A stretch of DNA of 64,000 bases from contig CAJNDS010002446.1 of NCBI GenBank assembly GCA_905221605.1, positions 78,037 through 142,036 on the forward strand, written 5' to 3'. This DNA comes from Symbiodinium natans. Lineage: Eukaryota > Sar > Dinophyceae > Suessiales > Symbiodiniaceae. A program made the position numbers and the translations under genes. The notes under the pieces are model-generated. The model saw only the letters and a program-made list of their open reading frames with translations, was not told where the DNA came from and ran no database searches. This document shows positions 39,642-50,637 of the stretch, one piece after another. Position 1 is the stretch's first letter. Each line of letters starts with the position of its first letter.

Positions 39642-39764
39642 GCCACTGCAAAAATCCCCCAGAATCGCAAGCCATTGCAAGGTGGGTGTCCGTGGCATCC
39701 TTGAACATCTTGCTATACATGTCCTCAGCACGAAACTCTCTGTGGGCTGAGATGTCAGGAGCAG
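39642..39764 (-). CDS. predicted exon (MYSKMFKDATDTHLAMACDS)
   Basis: Minus frame reads APDISAHREFRAED then MYSKMFKDATDTHLAMACDS and GGFLQW. Donor is C|GTTGCGGG or a GC site two bases earlier; only the GC site would match the phase of 39295-39355. Strong protein-like composition. No family recognised. Confidence 0.6.
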
Positions 39765-39786
39765 CTCGCAGGTTCGTTTTTTAGGC

Positions 39787-39825
39787 GCCTAAACCCTAAA
39801 CCCTAAACCCTAAACCCTAAACCCT
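39787..39825. repeat. short CCCTAAA array
   Basis: Five units. Confidence 0.9.
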
Positions 39826-40546
39826 TCTTGGCTCCATAAGTTAAGATTTCAAATCTGGGAGGGATCGAACCACAGCCTCGAGCCTCGAACCCCTACCCTC
39901 AAGATATCTTGCACCGGTAGGGCGTTTGGGTTTAAGGCTTTCATGGTTCAGGGTTTTTGGTTTAGGGTTTTGGGTTTAGGGTTTAGGATTTCGGGTTTAG
40001 GGTTTCGGGGCGACTCAGCCGAAGTGAACAACCATTGTGCCTGGCGCATGAGAACCGCAACAGTCTGTCACTCGGACCCTGCAACCTAAACCCCCTCACT
40101 AAACTCCAGAAAGTTGGAACATGGTTAAACCGTTAAAGGATGATTAGAGCTGGGATTCTCTTAGGTATACCTTTTGGGGTATGAGAATAAGGATGTTCCA
40201 ACCTTTGGGAGCTTGCTGTAAGCCTAACCGCAATCATTCTTCATCCCCTGCTAAACCGAAAGATTGCAACAGTGAATCATCAACCTCGCACCCTCCCCAA
40301 ACCCTCAACCCTAAAACCAATTGCTTCACCACTGAAACCGAAAACCCTAAGCCTTAAATGCCCATACCCTAAAACCCTAACAAGTCTAAACCCTCAAGCC
40401 TGAATTTCAAAACTGCAAGGAAGAGTCGGCTTTCATCTGCTTGGCGTTGCTGCCTGGTGTGGTTTCGGGCTTTGGCTTCACCGGAAATCCTAAACCCTAA
40501 GCCACCAAGCCTACTACGCTCAAGGCTTGGAGACCCTGAACATTCC

Positions 40547-40575
40547 GCCCCCCCCCCCCCCCCCCCCCCCCCCGC
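40547..40575. repeat. poly-C run
   Basis: About 25 C in a row. Confidence 0.95.
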
Positions 40576-40854
40576 CCCGCACCCAACACCCAAGGCCCTC
40601 AAAGTCTGGGGCTTTAGGGCTGAGGATTGAAGGTGCAGGGCTTGTGGCTTAGGAGAACAATGTGGATTTCGGGCTGAGGTGTTTGTTGCATCATCTTTGG
40701 GGGGGGTCAAGATGGACAGTTAAAGGCTATGCTGCACGTGCGCGCCTTGTAAAGAGATACTTTACAAAGGAAACACCCGGAGAACAAAACGCAACGCACC
40801 CGCAGAATAGACTTAATGCACCCTTAGCATCAGCACACAATGTCCTGGGCAGGG

Positions 40855-40962
40855 GCGCGGAGGGCGCGGAGGGCTCGGAGGGCGTTCGCGGAGGGCGTTC
40901 GCGGAGGGCGTTCGCGGAGGGCGTTCGCGGAGGGCGTTCGCGGAGGGCGCGGAAGGTGACCC
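40855..40962. repeat. 13-bp minisatellite (GGAGGGCGTTCGC)n
   Basis: About five copies with decayed GGAGGGC units to the left. The period is not a multiple of three. Arg/Gly-rich frames across it shift between units. Confidence 0.9.
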
Positions 40963-41449
40963 CTTCAACCGGATACATCGCGCGCTGAACCCCTCGTCTT
41001 GTCCGCGTGTCCCCCACTCCCTTGCCCATCAACCGAATGTCACGCTCCCCGTCCGCGCTCCCCCCTCTTTGTCCTCGCCCCCCCCGAACCCGTCCGTCAT
41101 CCGCACATCCGTGCATGGTCCACGCTTCCCCACGCCACGCCCCTCCCGAATCTTTTTGACCCTCTCTCTAAGCACCTGAAAACCATGCCCTCCTGGAATG
41201 TCCCCTGCGACGGTCCAGGGGAGGGGAGGAGGGGTTCGTATCTTTCGAATTTGAAGGAACCCCCCCCCCCCAACCACAGCAAAGAGATTGCCTTCAAGAA
41301 CACGAGGGGCCCTAGGCCCTGAAAGTCTTCGAGGTGTGTGGAAGCCCTGAAGTTACCCAAACCCCTTGGGAGGCACCATCCCCAACCCCGTGACTCTACA
41401 CCACGAGAGGCCGCTCTCTGTGGGAATTTCGTTTGGCTGGCTCTGGTGA

Positions 41450-41590
41450 AACCCCAAACCCCAAACCCTAAACCCCAAAACCCCCAAACCCTAAACGAAA
41501 ACCCTAAACCCTAAAGCCCAAATCCTAGACCCTAAACCCTAAACCCCAAACCCTAAACCCCGAACCCCAAACCCTAAACCCCAAACCCTA
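41450..41590. repeat. CCCTAAA/CCCCAAA array
   Basis: About 17 units. Confidence 0.9.
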
Positions 41591-41599
41591 ATCTCGGGC

Positions 41600-41659
41600 G
41601 TGGCGACTCAAAGAGTCTTCGAGCTCTGGCTTGCCCTGAACGAGGTCGGACCACATCAC
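41600..41659 (-). CDS. predicted exon (VMWSDLVQGKPELEDSLSRH)
   Basis: After CCTGGAG|G the frame reads VMWSDLVQGKPELEDSLSRH. A TAG follows at the array edge; a GC donor before it (CCAC|GCCCGAG) would avoid the stop. It may equally be a terminal exon ending in TAG. Confidence 0.5.
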
Positions 41660-41711
41660 CTCCAGGGTTCTTCGCTTGAGGGTTTATGGGATTTAGGGAA
41701 AAGGGAAAAGG

Positions 41712-41845
41712 GGTTTAGGGTTTAGGGTTTAGGGTTTAGGGTTTAGGGTTTAGGGTTTAGGGTTTAGGGTTTAGGGTTTAGGGTTTAGGATTTAGGGGTT
41801 TAGGGTTTAGGGTTGAGGGTTGCGGGTTTAGGGTTTAGGGTTTTA
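41712..41845. repeat. telomere-type array, TTTAGGG
   Basis: About 18 units. Confidence 0.95.
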
Positions 41846-42024
41846 GAAGTTGAGCGGGTTGGTTTAAGGCTTGGGGTTTTGCAAGTTTGTATGGGGCGGG
41901 GGCTTAGTAGGGTTCGGCTCAACTACATGATTCTTCGGAAAATTCTCAGAACCCGATACACTTCACCCTAAACCCTAGGCCCCCATCACCGCCGGGGCGG
42001 TTTCCAGGAGGGAATGCAGGGGGT

Positions 42025-42167
42025 TAGGGTTTAGGGTTTAGGGTTTACGGTTTAGGGTTTATGGTTTAGGGTTGAGGGTTTAGGGTTTAGGGTTGATCGT
42101 TTAGGGTTTAGGGTTTAGGGTTTAGGGTTTAGGGTTTAGGGTTTAGGGTTTAGGGTTTAGGGTTTAG
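42025..42167. repeat. telomere-type array, TTTAGGG
   Basis: About 20 units, some GGGTTGA. Confidence 0.95.
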
Positions 42168-42409
42168 GGGGTCAGTGTGTCTAGGGGTCACCCCGAACGG
42201 GCAGGGCCAATGAAAGTACATGAACCAACCAAGGTGAGTTTCCCCACAACCATCCCCAAACAAACGCATCACCAGGGTTCTGTAAGCAAGCAACAAGTGG
42301 CATTCTGCCCTACCCCCACCCCCCCCCCCCCCCAACAAAAAAAAAAACTAAACCCTTGACCACAGAGACCGTACTGCTCTAAAAACCCCGAAGCCCGCAA
42401 CTCTCAGGG

Positions 42410-42495
42410 TTTGGGGTTTGGGGTTTAGGGTTTAGGGTTTAGGGTTGAGGGTTTAGGGTTTGGGGTTTAGGGTTTAGGGTTTAGGGTTTGGGGTT
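42410..42495. repeat. TTTAGGG/GGGGTTT array
   Basis: About 12 units. Confidence 0.9.
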
Positions 42496-42511
42496 CTCAG
42501 GCTTTTCATCT

Positions 42512-42563
42512 TCGGAGGCGCGCGGCCTTCTGCGCATCCGGGAGGGAAGCGTTGGCAATGGAC
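42512..42563 (-). CDS. possible exon (SIANASLPDAQKAARLR)
   Basis: After ATGTTAG|G the minus frame reads SIANASLPDAQKAARLRR before a stop. Plus-strand frames are also open. Donor not clear. Confidence 0.35.
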
Positions 42564-42629
42564 CTAACATCCCCCCAGCGAACCCGTTTTCAGGATTTAG
42601 GGCTTGGGGTCCAGGGCCTCCAGCAACGC

Positions 42630-42800
42630 TAAGGGTTTAGGGTTAGGGTTTAGGGTTTAGGGTTTAGGGTTTAGGGTCTAGGGTTTAGGGTTTGGGGTTT
42701 GGGGTTTGGGGTTTGGGGTTTGGGGTTTGGGGTTTGGGGTTTGGGGTTTGGGGTTTGGGGTTTAGGGTTTAGGGTCTAGGGCTCAGGGTTCAGGGAGGGT
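42630..42800. repeat. TTTAGGG array with GGGGTTT block
   Basis: GGGGTTT block at 42690-42765 inside canonical edges, the same architecture as 388-541. Confidence 0.95.
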
Positions 42801-43129
42801 TCAGGGTTCAGGGTGTTCCACTAGAGTCCTCTCAGGCACCGCCTAACTATCCATCCGACCCCGTGCAAGCTCCGCGCTATGGGAGGGTACTTTTTGGCCA
42901 CAGCACCACATCGAATGAACTATAGGGTTCTGAGGGAGGGGGGGGTTCATGGGAACCGTAAGGAAGCTTAGGGAGCCTGAGGGAGTAGCATACCTTCCTT
43001 GAACCCCTCTTCCTTAAGAACTGTACCCGAAGCTCCTCGAACTCTCAGGCAAAGAATAGACCCCAAAAACCCCAAGATCAAAGCCTTAGTGCACAACTCC
43101 CCTGCACCCTACACCCCAAACCCCAAATC

Positions 43130-43204
43130 CTAACCCTAAACCCCAAACCCTCAAGCCTGAACCCCTAACCCTAAACCCTAAACCCTAAACCCTAAACCCT
43201 AAAC
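43130..43204. repeat. telomere-type array, CCCTAAA
   Basis: About 10 units ending at the exon 43205-43256. Confidence 0.9.
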
Positions 43205-43256
43205 CCCCAACAAGCTGGGCTCCCTGCAAACCGGTGAAGTTGTTCGCATCCAAGGC
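43205..43256 (-). CDS. predicted 52-nt exon (ALDANNFTGLQGAQLVG)
   Basis: 17 codons plus 1: ALDANNFTGLQGAQLVG. Acceptor AAGCCAG|G, donor TTGGGG|GTTTAGG from the array. Confidence 0.5.
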
Positions 43257-43267
43257 CTGGCTTGATA

Positions 43268-43466
43268 CTTGGAGGTTCAGGGTACTTATAACCCCATTAG
43301 GGTTTAGGGTTTAGGGTTTAGGGTTTAGGGTTTAGGGTTTAGGGTTTAGGGTTTGAGGTTTAGGGTTTAGGGTTGTACTTATAAGCCCCCTAAGCCCCCT
43401 CATTCCTCTAAGTAGGTCGCAAGTGGACTTCGAATTGGGGTGATGAGTGCCCATGAACCTCCAAGC
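43268..43466. mobile_element. family E element interrupted by a telomere-type array
   Basis: Ends CTTGGAGGTTCAGGG and CCCATGAACCTCCAAG are complementary. 43299-43376 is a TTTAGGG array lying where the intact copy (28138-28253) reads CCAATTATAACTGTACC. The remaining GTAC(C/T)TATAAGCCCC block matches on the right. Confidence 0.8.
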
Positions 43467-43519
43467 AGGGTCTTTAGGGGTTCGGGGTTTAGGCTCTGGG
43501 GCGGCCCTCTCGGGTGTGA

Positions 43520-43820
43520 CGGTTAGGGTGTAGGGTTTAGGGTTTAGGGTGCAGGGTGTCTAGGGCTTAGGCTTTAGGCTTTAGGCTTTAGGCTTTAGGC
43601 TTTAGGCTTTAGGCTTTAGGCTTTAGGCTTTAGGCTTTAGGCTTTAGGCTTTAGGCTTTAGGCTTTAGGCTTTAGGCTTTAGGCTTTAGGCTTTAGGCTT
43701 TAGGCTTTAGGCTTTAGGCTTTAGGCTTTAGGCTTTAGGCTTTAGGGTTTAGGCTTTAGGGTTAGGGTTCAGGGTTTAGGGTTGAGAGTTGAGAGTTGAG
43801 AGTTGAGGGTTTAGGGTTTA
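43520..43820. repeat. TTTAGGC heptamer array
   Basis: About 26 copies of TTTAGGC (43561-43745) between TTTAGGG edges; GAGTTGA units at the right. Confidence 0.95.
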
Positions 43821-44074
43821 GGGCATACCTTAGAGCCAGAAAACCTGCGTCTTCGGTGGGTTATTGCAGATAGGGCTCTGCAACTGATCCCAAAAAAACC
43901 CAAATTCCCTAAACCTCAAGCCTAAGCCCAAATTCCCGAACCTTAATCCTAAACCCCAAAAATCATAAGCTCCAGTTCCTAAACCCTCAACCCCAAACTG
44001 CAACCATACATCTTGAAGAACAACTCTGAGACTCTAACCCGAAGCACAAAGAAAGGGGTTTAAGTTTAGGCTTT

Positions 44075-44175
44075 GGAGGGGGGGGGGGGGGGGGGGGGGA
44101 TGCAGAGTGTAGGGTTTAGGGTTTTTAGGGTTTTTAGGGTTTTTAGGGTTTTTAGGGTTTTTAGGGCTTTGGGTT
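44075..44175. repeat. poly-G run and (GGGTTTTTA)n
   Basis: About 22 G (44078-44099), then five GGGTTTTTA 9-mers. Confidence 0.9.
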
Positions 44176-44248
44176 TTGGTGGGGGTTTGGGGGGCTTTTA
44201 GGGTTCTTAGGGTTTTAGGTTTTTTGTTTTTTCTGGGTTTAGGGCAAC

Positions 44249-44341
44249 GTAGCCTTCTTGATGGCCATGTTCCGCTCCATGGAGAAGCGGCGCTGCAGAA
44301 ACCAGTCCTGCCAAGTGACAATGAACCATCGGCCCTCAATC
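44249..44341 (-). CDS. predicted 93-nt exon (IEGRWFIVTWQDWFLQRRFS)
   Basis: 1 + 30 codons + 2: IEGRWFIVTWQDWFLQRRFS then MERNMAIKKA. Acceptor CGTGTAG|G, donor GCTAC|GTTGCCC. The Trp/Phe-rich pattern is unlikely from random GC-rich DNA. No family assigned. Confidence 0.6.
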
Positions 44342-44369
44342 CTACACGTGCCAAGTGCCCAGAGGTTTA

Positions 44370-44430
44370 GGATTTAGGGTTTAGGGTTTAGGGTTTAGGG
44401 TTTGGGGTTTGGGGTTTAGGGTTTAGGGTT
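44370..44430. repeat. short TTTAGGG array
   Basis: About eight units. Confidence 0.9.
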
Positions 44431-45049
44431 CGGAGGGAAGTGCAACCGAGAGTTTGGAAGTGCTTGAACGCGTTTCACGTTTGTGCGTTGGCTCGAGCAT
44501 GCAAAAGGTGAGGAGCACGCAGGGCTTGTGTGAGCTTGTCTTGTGGGCTTAAGGTGCTTGCTGTGTTTCGGTCGTTTACGTGGTGGCGAAGCGTGGTGCT
44601 CCTGCCGCAAAGAAAAAGAGCCCACTACACGAAGGGTTTTCACCAGGGTTGAGGGTTTAGGGTTTCGGGTTTCGGGTTTACGGTCCAGAGTTGATTTGTG
44701 GGGTGCCAGGTAGGACCTGGAATGGGAGACAATGCCTGTTGAAGTCCCTCTTGTGCCAAGCCGGCCAAGCCTTGAGCTCATTCTCGATGAACTGGACCTC
44801 TTTCCTGGTATCACGGTTTCCGATCTTCCGGGTTTGCGGCCTTAAAGGTGTTCCATATTGACCCTAAACACGAAATCCTGAACCTTGAAGGTGTTCACAA
44901 TGTTAGTGATTTGAGGTTCAGGCTTTAACGCTGAAAGCTTCGGATGTCAGGGATGGCAACTCTGACTCCCGAAAGGGTTTAGGGATTCCACAACTCCCTA
45001 TGACTTCATGGGTGATGATAAGTAGGGTTCTAAATGCTGTAACCTAAAC

Positions 45050-45092
45050 CCTAAACCCTAAACCCTAAACCCTAAACCCTAAACCCTAAACA
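45050..45092. repeat. short CCCTAAA array
   Basis: Six units. Confidence 0.9.
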
Positions 45093-45394
45093 GGGTCAGA
45101 ACCAGAACTATGGACTTCCAACTCCCAGTATGTGGGCTGCTTCCGGGGCCCTAAGCCCAAGCCTTGCCAGAGCCCCCGACTCCCGACTACTCAAATTCAT
45201 TGCCGATTGCCCCAAACATAAACAAACCCAACCCTAAACCCTACAATTACCCTGTATGTAGAATCAGTACGGGTACAGGAGGGGGAGGGGCGGGGGGACC
45301 CAGCTGAATCTCAACTCAAAGCCCGCTGAACCCTGTACGCCAGCAGTTGTGGGATTGGGGCTTGTGTCCTAATTACGGTTTAGGGTTGAGGGTT

Positions 45395-45494
45395 GTGAGG
45401 TTCCCCCCTTATACTAACAGTCCTTAATAGGGATTAGAGTAGGGGATGGTATAATCCCTATGAAGGTCTGTTAGTATAAGGGGGAACATCCCAA
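45395..45494. mobile_element. MITE-like element, family A copy 4
   Basis: CCCCTTATACTAACAGTCC on the left pairs with GGTCTGTTAGTATAAGGGG on the right; ends GAACATCCCAA. The least decayed copy. Confidence 0.75.
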
Positions 45495-45540
45495 ACTGAG
45501 GATCTCGCCCTACGTTCTCCTTGTGGAGGTTTCGGGCCGA

Positions 45541-45585
45541 TCCCTAAACCCTAAACCCTAAACCCTAAACCCTAAACCCCAAACT
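45541..45585. repeat. short CCCTAAA array
   Basis: Six units. Confidence 0.9.
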
Positions 45586-45814
45586 CAGAAGCTCCCGGGC
45601 CACACAAGGCGACCAAGGAGCTGGCTGTACTCCTGTCTGGAACTCAGGAGTTTCGGGTTTCAGGTTTAGGGTTTAGGGCTTAGGGTTTAAAACCTGCGGT
45701 TTAGGATACATCCGGGGCGTCGGGTCTCAAGAGTCTCTGGCCGTTTGGGGCTGGGGCCGGGGCCAATTTAGGATTGGAGCAGGGTCCACATGACACCTCA
45801 CACCCCAAACCTGC

Positions 45815-46145
45815 AAGCCCCCCCCCCCCCCCCCCCCCCCCCCCAAAAAAAAATATGATAAATAAAAAATAAAATAGACAAGACAATGAACAAAACAAAA
45901 ACACATACATACATACATACATACATACATACATACATACATACATACATACATACATACATACATACATACATACATACATACATACATACCTACATAC
46001 CTACATACCTACATACCTACATACCTACATACCTACATACCTACATACCTACATACCTACATACCTACATACCTACATACCTACATACCTACATACCTAC
46101 ATACCTACATACCTACATACCTACATACCTACATACCTACACATA
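45815..46145. repeat. poly-C, (CATA)n and (CATACCTA)n microsatellite
   Basis: C-run of about 26 (45819-45844), about 22 CATA units (45903-45990), then about 19 copies of the 8-mer CATACCTA (45991-46140). The Tyr/Val or Thr/His frames are artefacts. Confidence 0.95.
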
Positions 46146-46579
46146 CATGGACATATGTATATGTGTGTATGTATACTATGCCCTATTCAACCCCCAGCCC
46201 TGAGCCTACGCCCGAAACCCTCGTCCACTTGACATCAAAGCCCAAGTCGAAGGCTTTTGGTGAGGCGTGTATTCGGTGGTGTGGGGCTCTGCTGCGAAAA
46301 CAGGCGCCAAGGGCCTGAACCCGCTCAAAACAACCCTAACCCTAACCCCCCCCCCCTTCCGAATCATCATCCATTCTCGAAACTCCTCCCCCCCCCCCCC
46401 CAAAGGCTATGCAGCCCATGGAGACCCCCAACCCCAAAATCTTGCCTCGTATCGGCCGGTGGCGTTCATGTCCAAGGCGTGTCGTGAGGCCACGGGCACG
46501 GAAGGGGTCGCGGATCCGAGGCGCTACGAGAAGCTGCGGGCGCGAGAGGCCGGGCAAAGCAATTGCAGGTCAAAAGTGT

Positions 46580-47010
46580 GGGGGTTTAGGGTTTAGGGTT
46601 TAGGGTCTAGGGTTTGGGGTTTAGGATTTAGAGTTTAGGGTTTAGGGTTTCCTTTGGTGTGGGCCCTTTGGCTTTTGGAGAAGAGGGGAACCCTTGAACA
46701 TATAGGGCCGAACACTTGAGGGCCTATCTGAGGGGCCCAGTCTGTAAGCCCCTAAGTTATCAGGCTAGGGCTTTGAGAAACCTGGGATTATCGTCAGGGT
46801 GTCCACCCTAAACCTCTCCCCCTTGCTGCAGACCTGTCGGTACGTCGGTATGCTCTCTGTGTGTCCGTATCCTTAAAGATTCCTAGAGCCCTCAACCCCC
46901 CTAAGCCCCCCCACCCCCCCCCCCCCCCCGCCATGTTCATTCTCCAGGATAACCCTAAACCCTAAACCCTAAACCCTAAACCCTAAACCCTAAACCCTAA
47001 ACCCTAAACC
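46580..47010. repeat. telomere-type arrays
   Basis: TTTAGGG at 46580-46650 and CCCTAAA at 46951-47010, with a C-run at 46913-46929. Nothing recognised between. Confidence 0.85.
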
Positions 47011-47026
47011 TGTGGACTCATCAAAC

Positions 47027-47067
47027 AAGGTTCCAAGCGGACCTCAGTCGCTGAGCAGCGTGCTCTG
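47027..47067 (-). CDS. predicted 41-nt exon (EHAAQRLRSAWNL)
   Basis: 2 + 13 codons, acceptor CCACCTAG, donor AACCTT|GTTTGATG. Short; weak alone. Confidence 0.35.
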
Positions 47068-47114
47068 CTAGGTGGGATATGGAGTCAAGAACCCAAAATT
47101 GGTTTATAGGGTAT

Positions 47115-47210
47115 AGGGTTTAGGGTTTCGGGTTTAGGGTTTAGAGTTTAGGGTTTAGGGTTTAGGGTTTAGGGTTTAGGGTTTAGGGATTACGGTTTAG
47201 GGTTTAGGGT
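47115..47210. repeat. telomere-type array, TTTAGGG
   Basis: About 13 units. Confidence 0.9.
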
Positions 47211-47229
47211 TGCAAAGAGTTCGGGGTAC

Positions 47230-47304
47230 ATCTCTTTCCGAGTCCCGCCTTTCTTCTGTACGTCCGGTCTTCGGCAAGCAGCGCCTCAGATCCGATGTAC
47301 TCAA
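47230..47304 (-). CDS. predicted 75-nt exon (EYIGSEALLAEDRTYRRKAG)
   Basis: Minus frame reads VEYIGSEALLAEDRTYRRKA then GLGKR. Acceptor GGGGGAG, donor AGAT|GTACCC. Good composition. Confidence 0.5.
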
Positions 47305-47349
47305 CTCCCCCGAGGCATGTTAATTACTAGGGTTTAGGGTGGACGGCTT

Positions 47350-47465
47350 AGGCTTTAGGGTTTCGGGTTTAGGGTTCAGGGTTTAGGGTTCCGGGTTCAG
47401 GGTTTCGGGTTTAGGGCTTAGGGTTCAGGGTTTAGGGTTTAGGGTTGAGGGTTGAGGGTTGAGGG
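47350..47465. repeat. mixed TTTAGGG/GGGTTCA/GGGTTGA array
   Basis: About 15 units, many single-base variants. Confidence 0.85.
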
Positions 47466-48427
47466 GGGTTTGTGACAAGCCCATACAGGGAGGTAGGAAT
47501 TGGAACTGTCTCGGTAAGCCCTTCTGCGCCCACATGCCTCACATCTCACCAGTAGACCCTAAGCCCCAACCTGAATGGGCTTGGTTGCCAGTCGTTTCCC
47601 TAAACCCAAAAACCCAAAAAGGGGTTCTGCTTATGGCCTACAGGGTTTCGGCTTTAGGATTCATATTCGGCCCTCGGGTTCCGGGCTCAAGGCCTTGGAA
47701 GAGGGTTGAGGATTTTGAGGCTTTAGGACTGTAGGGTTTTGAGGGTTTAGGACTTTGAGGGTTCAGGTTTTTTTAGGGCTGAGGGTTTAGGATCTCGAGG
47801 GTTAAGGTTGACAACTTTGAGCACTCGGTTCAGGACTCGGGGTTTCGGAGTCTAGCTGCAGCCAAGGTTCGTCCAGCGCCATCACAGCACGAAGTCAACG
47901 CCAGGTAGTGCCCATAGCGTAACTTAGAAGCCTACATGCGGGTTGACCTAAACTCTTGGACCGTTCGGGTTTAGGGCTTGTAGTTTCCTATCGTGTAGGG
48001 CACGATTCTGGGCATTTCGATTAAACCCTACATCGTCAGAGGTTGGGACTGAACATTGATTATGAGTCTTCCGATTAGGATGATTAGGAACTCGATGATT
48101 GCTACCGTTACTTTTACTTTGAATGTTAATATCTATTGGAGAAGAAAGAATGCACAGGCTTCGACAAAGAGAAGGAGAGCAGGTTCTAGCTTTGCAGAAG
48201 CAATCCCCGCACCTCAGTTTTCACTCCTTCATCCCCCCCCCCAAACCTTAAACATTCATTATTACATAACCTCCCCAAACCCTAAGCCCGAAAACCTGAA
48301 CTCTGCCAACGAGCGTTTTAGGATCTTAAGGGCGGCGTTTTGAAGGCTAGCACCCAGAACTGCCTGGGGGTGTCTGAGCCTTAAGCCCAAGCAAGTACAC
48401 CTTTCAAGGGCAAACAAAGCCGAAGCC

Positions 48428-48616
48428 CTAAGCCCTCAACCCCAAAATGTAAACCCTATAACAAAGGAACTTCTTCGCGAGCCCTGTCCCAGACGCTCGA
48501 TCCCACCCTCGCCCCAGCTTGGCGTATTGCAGGGGAGTGAGGGGCTGCAGCACTAGCAAACTGCTAAACAGGCGGGAGAAGTTGTGGGTTCGAGCTTCAA
48601 CCCTGACACCTGTCAC
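48428..48616 (-). CDS. possible coding segment, unknown protein
   Basis: Minus frame includes NFSRLFSSLLVLQPLTPLQY and KLGRGWDRASGTGLAKKFLC. No start or splice support. Weak. Confidence 0.25.
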   Translation of the reverse strand: MTGVRVEARTHNFSRLFSSLLVLQPLTPLQYAKLGRGWDRASGTGLAKKFLCYRVYILGLRA

Positions 48617-49287
48617 AAAGCGGCTCTTTCCACATCATCGAACTCTGTCCAGATTCAGGGTAAAGCGATAACTACCGACCGAGCGAGCCTCAGCCGCGAA
48701 ACTGAACCCTAGCTAATACCCCATTCGCATCCTACTAGGTTGGTCCTTTAAACCCTCTGAAGTATACTCCGAAATATGAAAACCCAATCATAGGGAACAT
48801 TTAGAATGTTCCAAGGCCTACCCAGCCTTAGCTGCACAACCTGGCTCAACCCCAAAAGCTTTGTCAGAATAGGGGTACTTTGCGAAAATAGGGGTACCCT
48901 TTTTTTGGGGTCCCTTTATGGGAATTCTATTCTATTTGGGGTATAAGGGGTACCCACATTTTGGGAAATACCCATATGCCACAGATACCAGGGCCTCTTC
49001 AAGCAGGGCTTAGAAGGTTATGGAACGGGGAGTGGGGAGTAGCTCGGCGATAGGATCAAAGCCCACCGCTTTAGGACTTTATGGGGAAGAGAAGAAGCGG
49101 AACATGGCAGTGACGTTTAGGGTAAAGGGTTTAGGAGGTTTAGGGTTTAGGATTTAGGGTTTAGGGCAACCGGACGTGTAACGATCCAAAAGCTTTCAAC
49201 CAAAACCCTATACACCCCTAAGCCCTGAGGCCGCGAAGCCCTAAAACATAGTGGTGAGCCCTCCAAGACCTCCAAGCGACATGCACC

Positions 49288-49411
49288 GGGGTTTAGGGTT
49301 TAGGGTTTAGGGTTTCGGGTTTAGGGTTTAGGGTTTCGGGTTTCGGGTTTCGGGTTTAGGGTTTAGGGTCTAGGGTCTAGGGTTTAGGGTTTAGGGTTTA
49401 GGGTTTAGGGT
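49288..49411. repeat. telomere-type array, TTTAGGG/TTTCGGG
   Basis: About 17 units, several TTTCGGG. Confidence 0.9.
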
Positions 49412-49416
49412 ATCAA

Positions 49417-49473
49417 AGTATGAGAGGCAGCTCGGTCACAAAATTTCAAATACTCTCCTTGGATGATATTGTC
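49417..49473 (-). CDS. possible exon (DNIIQGEYLKFCDRAASHTL)
   Basis: After GCTGCAG|G the minus frame reads DNIIQGEYLKFCDRAASHTL. The donor is unclear (GATACC or an earlier GC site). Confidence 0.4.
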
Positions 49474-49551
49474 CTGCAGCAAAATTGCTGGCTTCCATCT
49501 GCCCGACACCCGACGTCGACAACCTTAAATCCTAGAGCCCATAACTGCTAT

Positions 49552-49643
49552 TTGCTTAAGAACCCCAAAAGAAAAAAGCAATAATCCCTTTGTTACCCTC
49601 AATAAGGAAGAATATTATCTATGTTTTCGGGGTTCTTAAGCAA
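49552..49643. mobile_element. inverted-repeat element, family D
   Basis: 92 bp with a perfect 15-bp terminal inverted repeat (TTGCTTAAGAACCCC). AT-rich interior. Single copy seen here; similar TTAAGAAACCCAAT sequence occurs inside family C. Confidence 0.75.
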
Positions 49644-50429
49644 TTAGTAGAGAATGCTCAACCCACGGCGCCGCAAAGCTAATGCAAGACTTACACCATC
49701 AAGGGGCGCGGCGTTTCGCACGCGCACCCTTGAAGCAAATCCAGCGTGGAATGTTCAGCTTTGAGCCAATGGAACCGAAGCTCTTGTGAGGGCCCTGAAA
49801 ACTGAAAGATGGGGCTTAGGGTTTCGGGCTTAGGGTTTAAGGCTTCGGATTTAGGGTTTGAGGTTTAGGGTCGGCTGCCCCAAGCCTAGAGAGCACAACG
49901 CTAGGAAGTGGGGTTAGGTCAGGCCAGTGATGTCACCTCACGACCCGAGTACGCACGCGATCTGTACGACGTCACACAGCGCGTGCCCCCCGCGCGCGCG
50001 AACGCGCGTGATGCTCGGAACCACCATCACATCCATGATGTGAACGCAGGAGCAGCATGAAGGGGAGGTCACGCACTGCGATGTGACCTTTGTAGAAGAG
50101 ATCGGTGTTCGCCTCGTTTACCAGAGTGACAGCTTATTTGGCCGCTTCTGCAGCTACATCCCACACGTCTATTCACATGAAGGCCATCTGCCTGTTCCAC
50201 TCACAGCGCTTTCGAGCAGGATTGGTGCTTACAGAGTTTTGGGGCATCCCTTAGATCTTAGAACCTAGCGATCTGAGGGGGTTTCCGAAATTGGGGGGGT
50301 AACCTTTTGCGGGGATCCTTTTAAGGGGGTTCTATTCTATTTACGGGTTTAGCAGGGGTACCCCTTAATTTGGGAGATACCCATTTCAGGGGGTTAAGGT
50401 TTAAGGCCCAGTGCTTTGGGCTCATGTTT

Positions 50430-50512
50430 AGGGTTTAGGGTTTAGGGTTTAGGGTTTAGAGTTTAGGGTTTAGGGTTTAGGGTTTAGGGTTTAGGGCTTA
50501 GGGCTTAGGGTT
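50430..50512. repeat. telomere-type array, TTTAGGG
   Basis: About 11 units. Confidence 0.9.
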
Positions 50513-50637
50513 GTGCCAATCCCACTCCAGGCGTCGTGACATCCAAATGGAGACTGGTTCCACATGGTCAAATAATTCTTGCAAACAGCTCTCGAACTCA
50601 CCATGCACTGAACTCGAAACCCTAAACTCTCGGGTCC

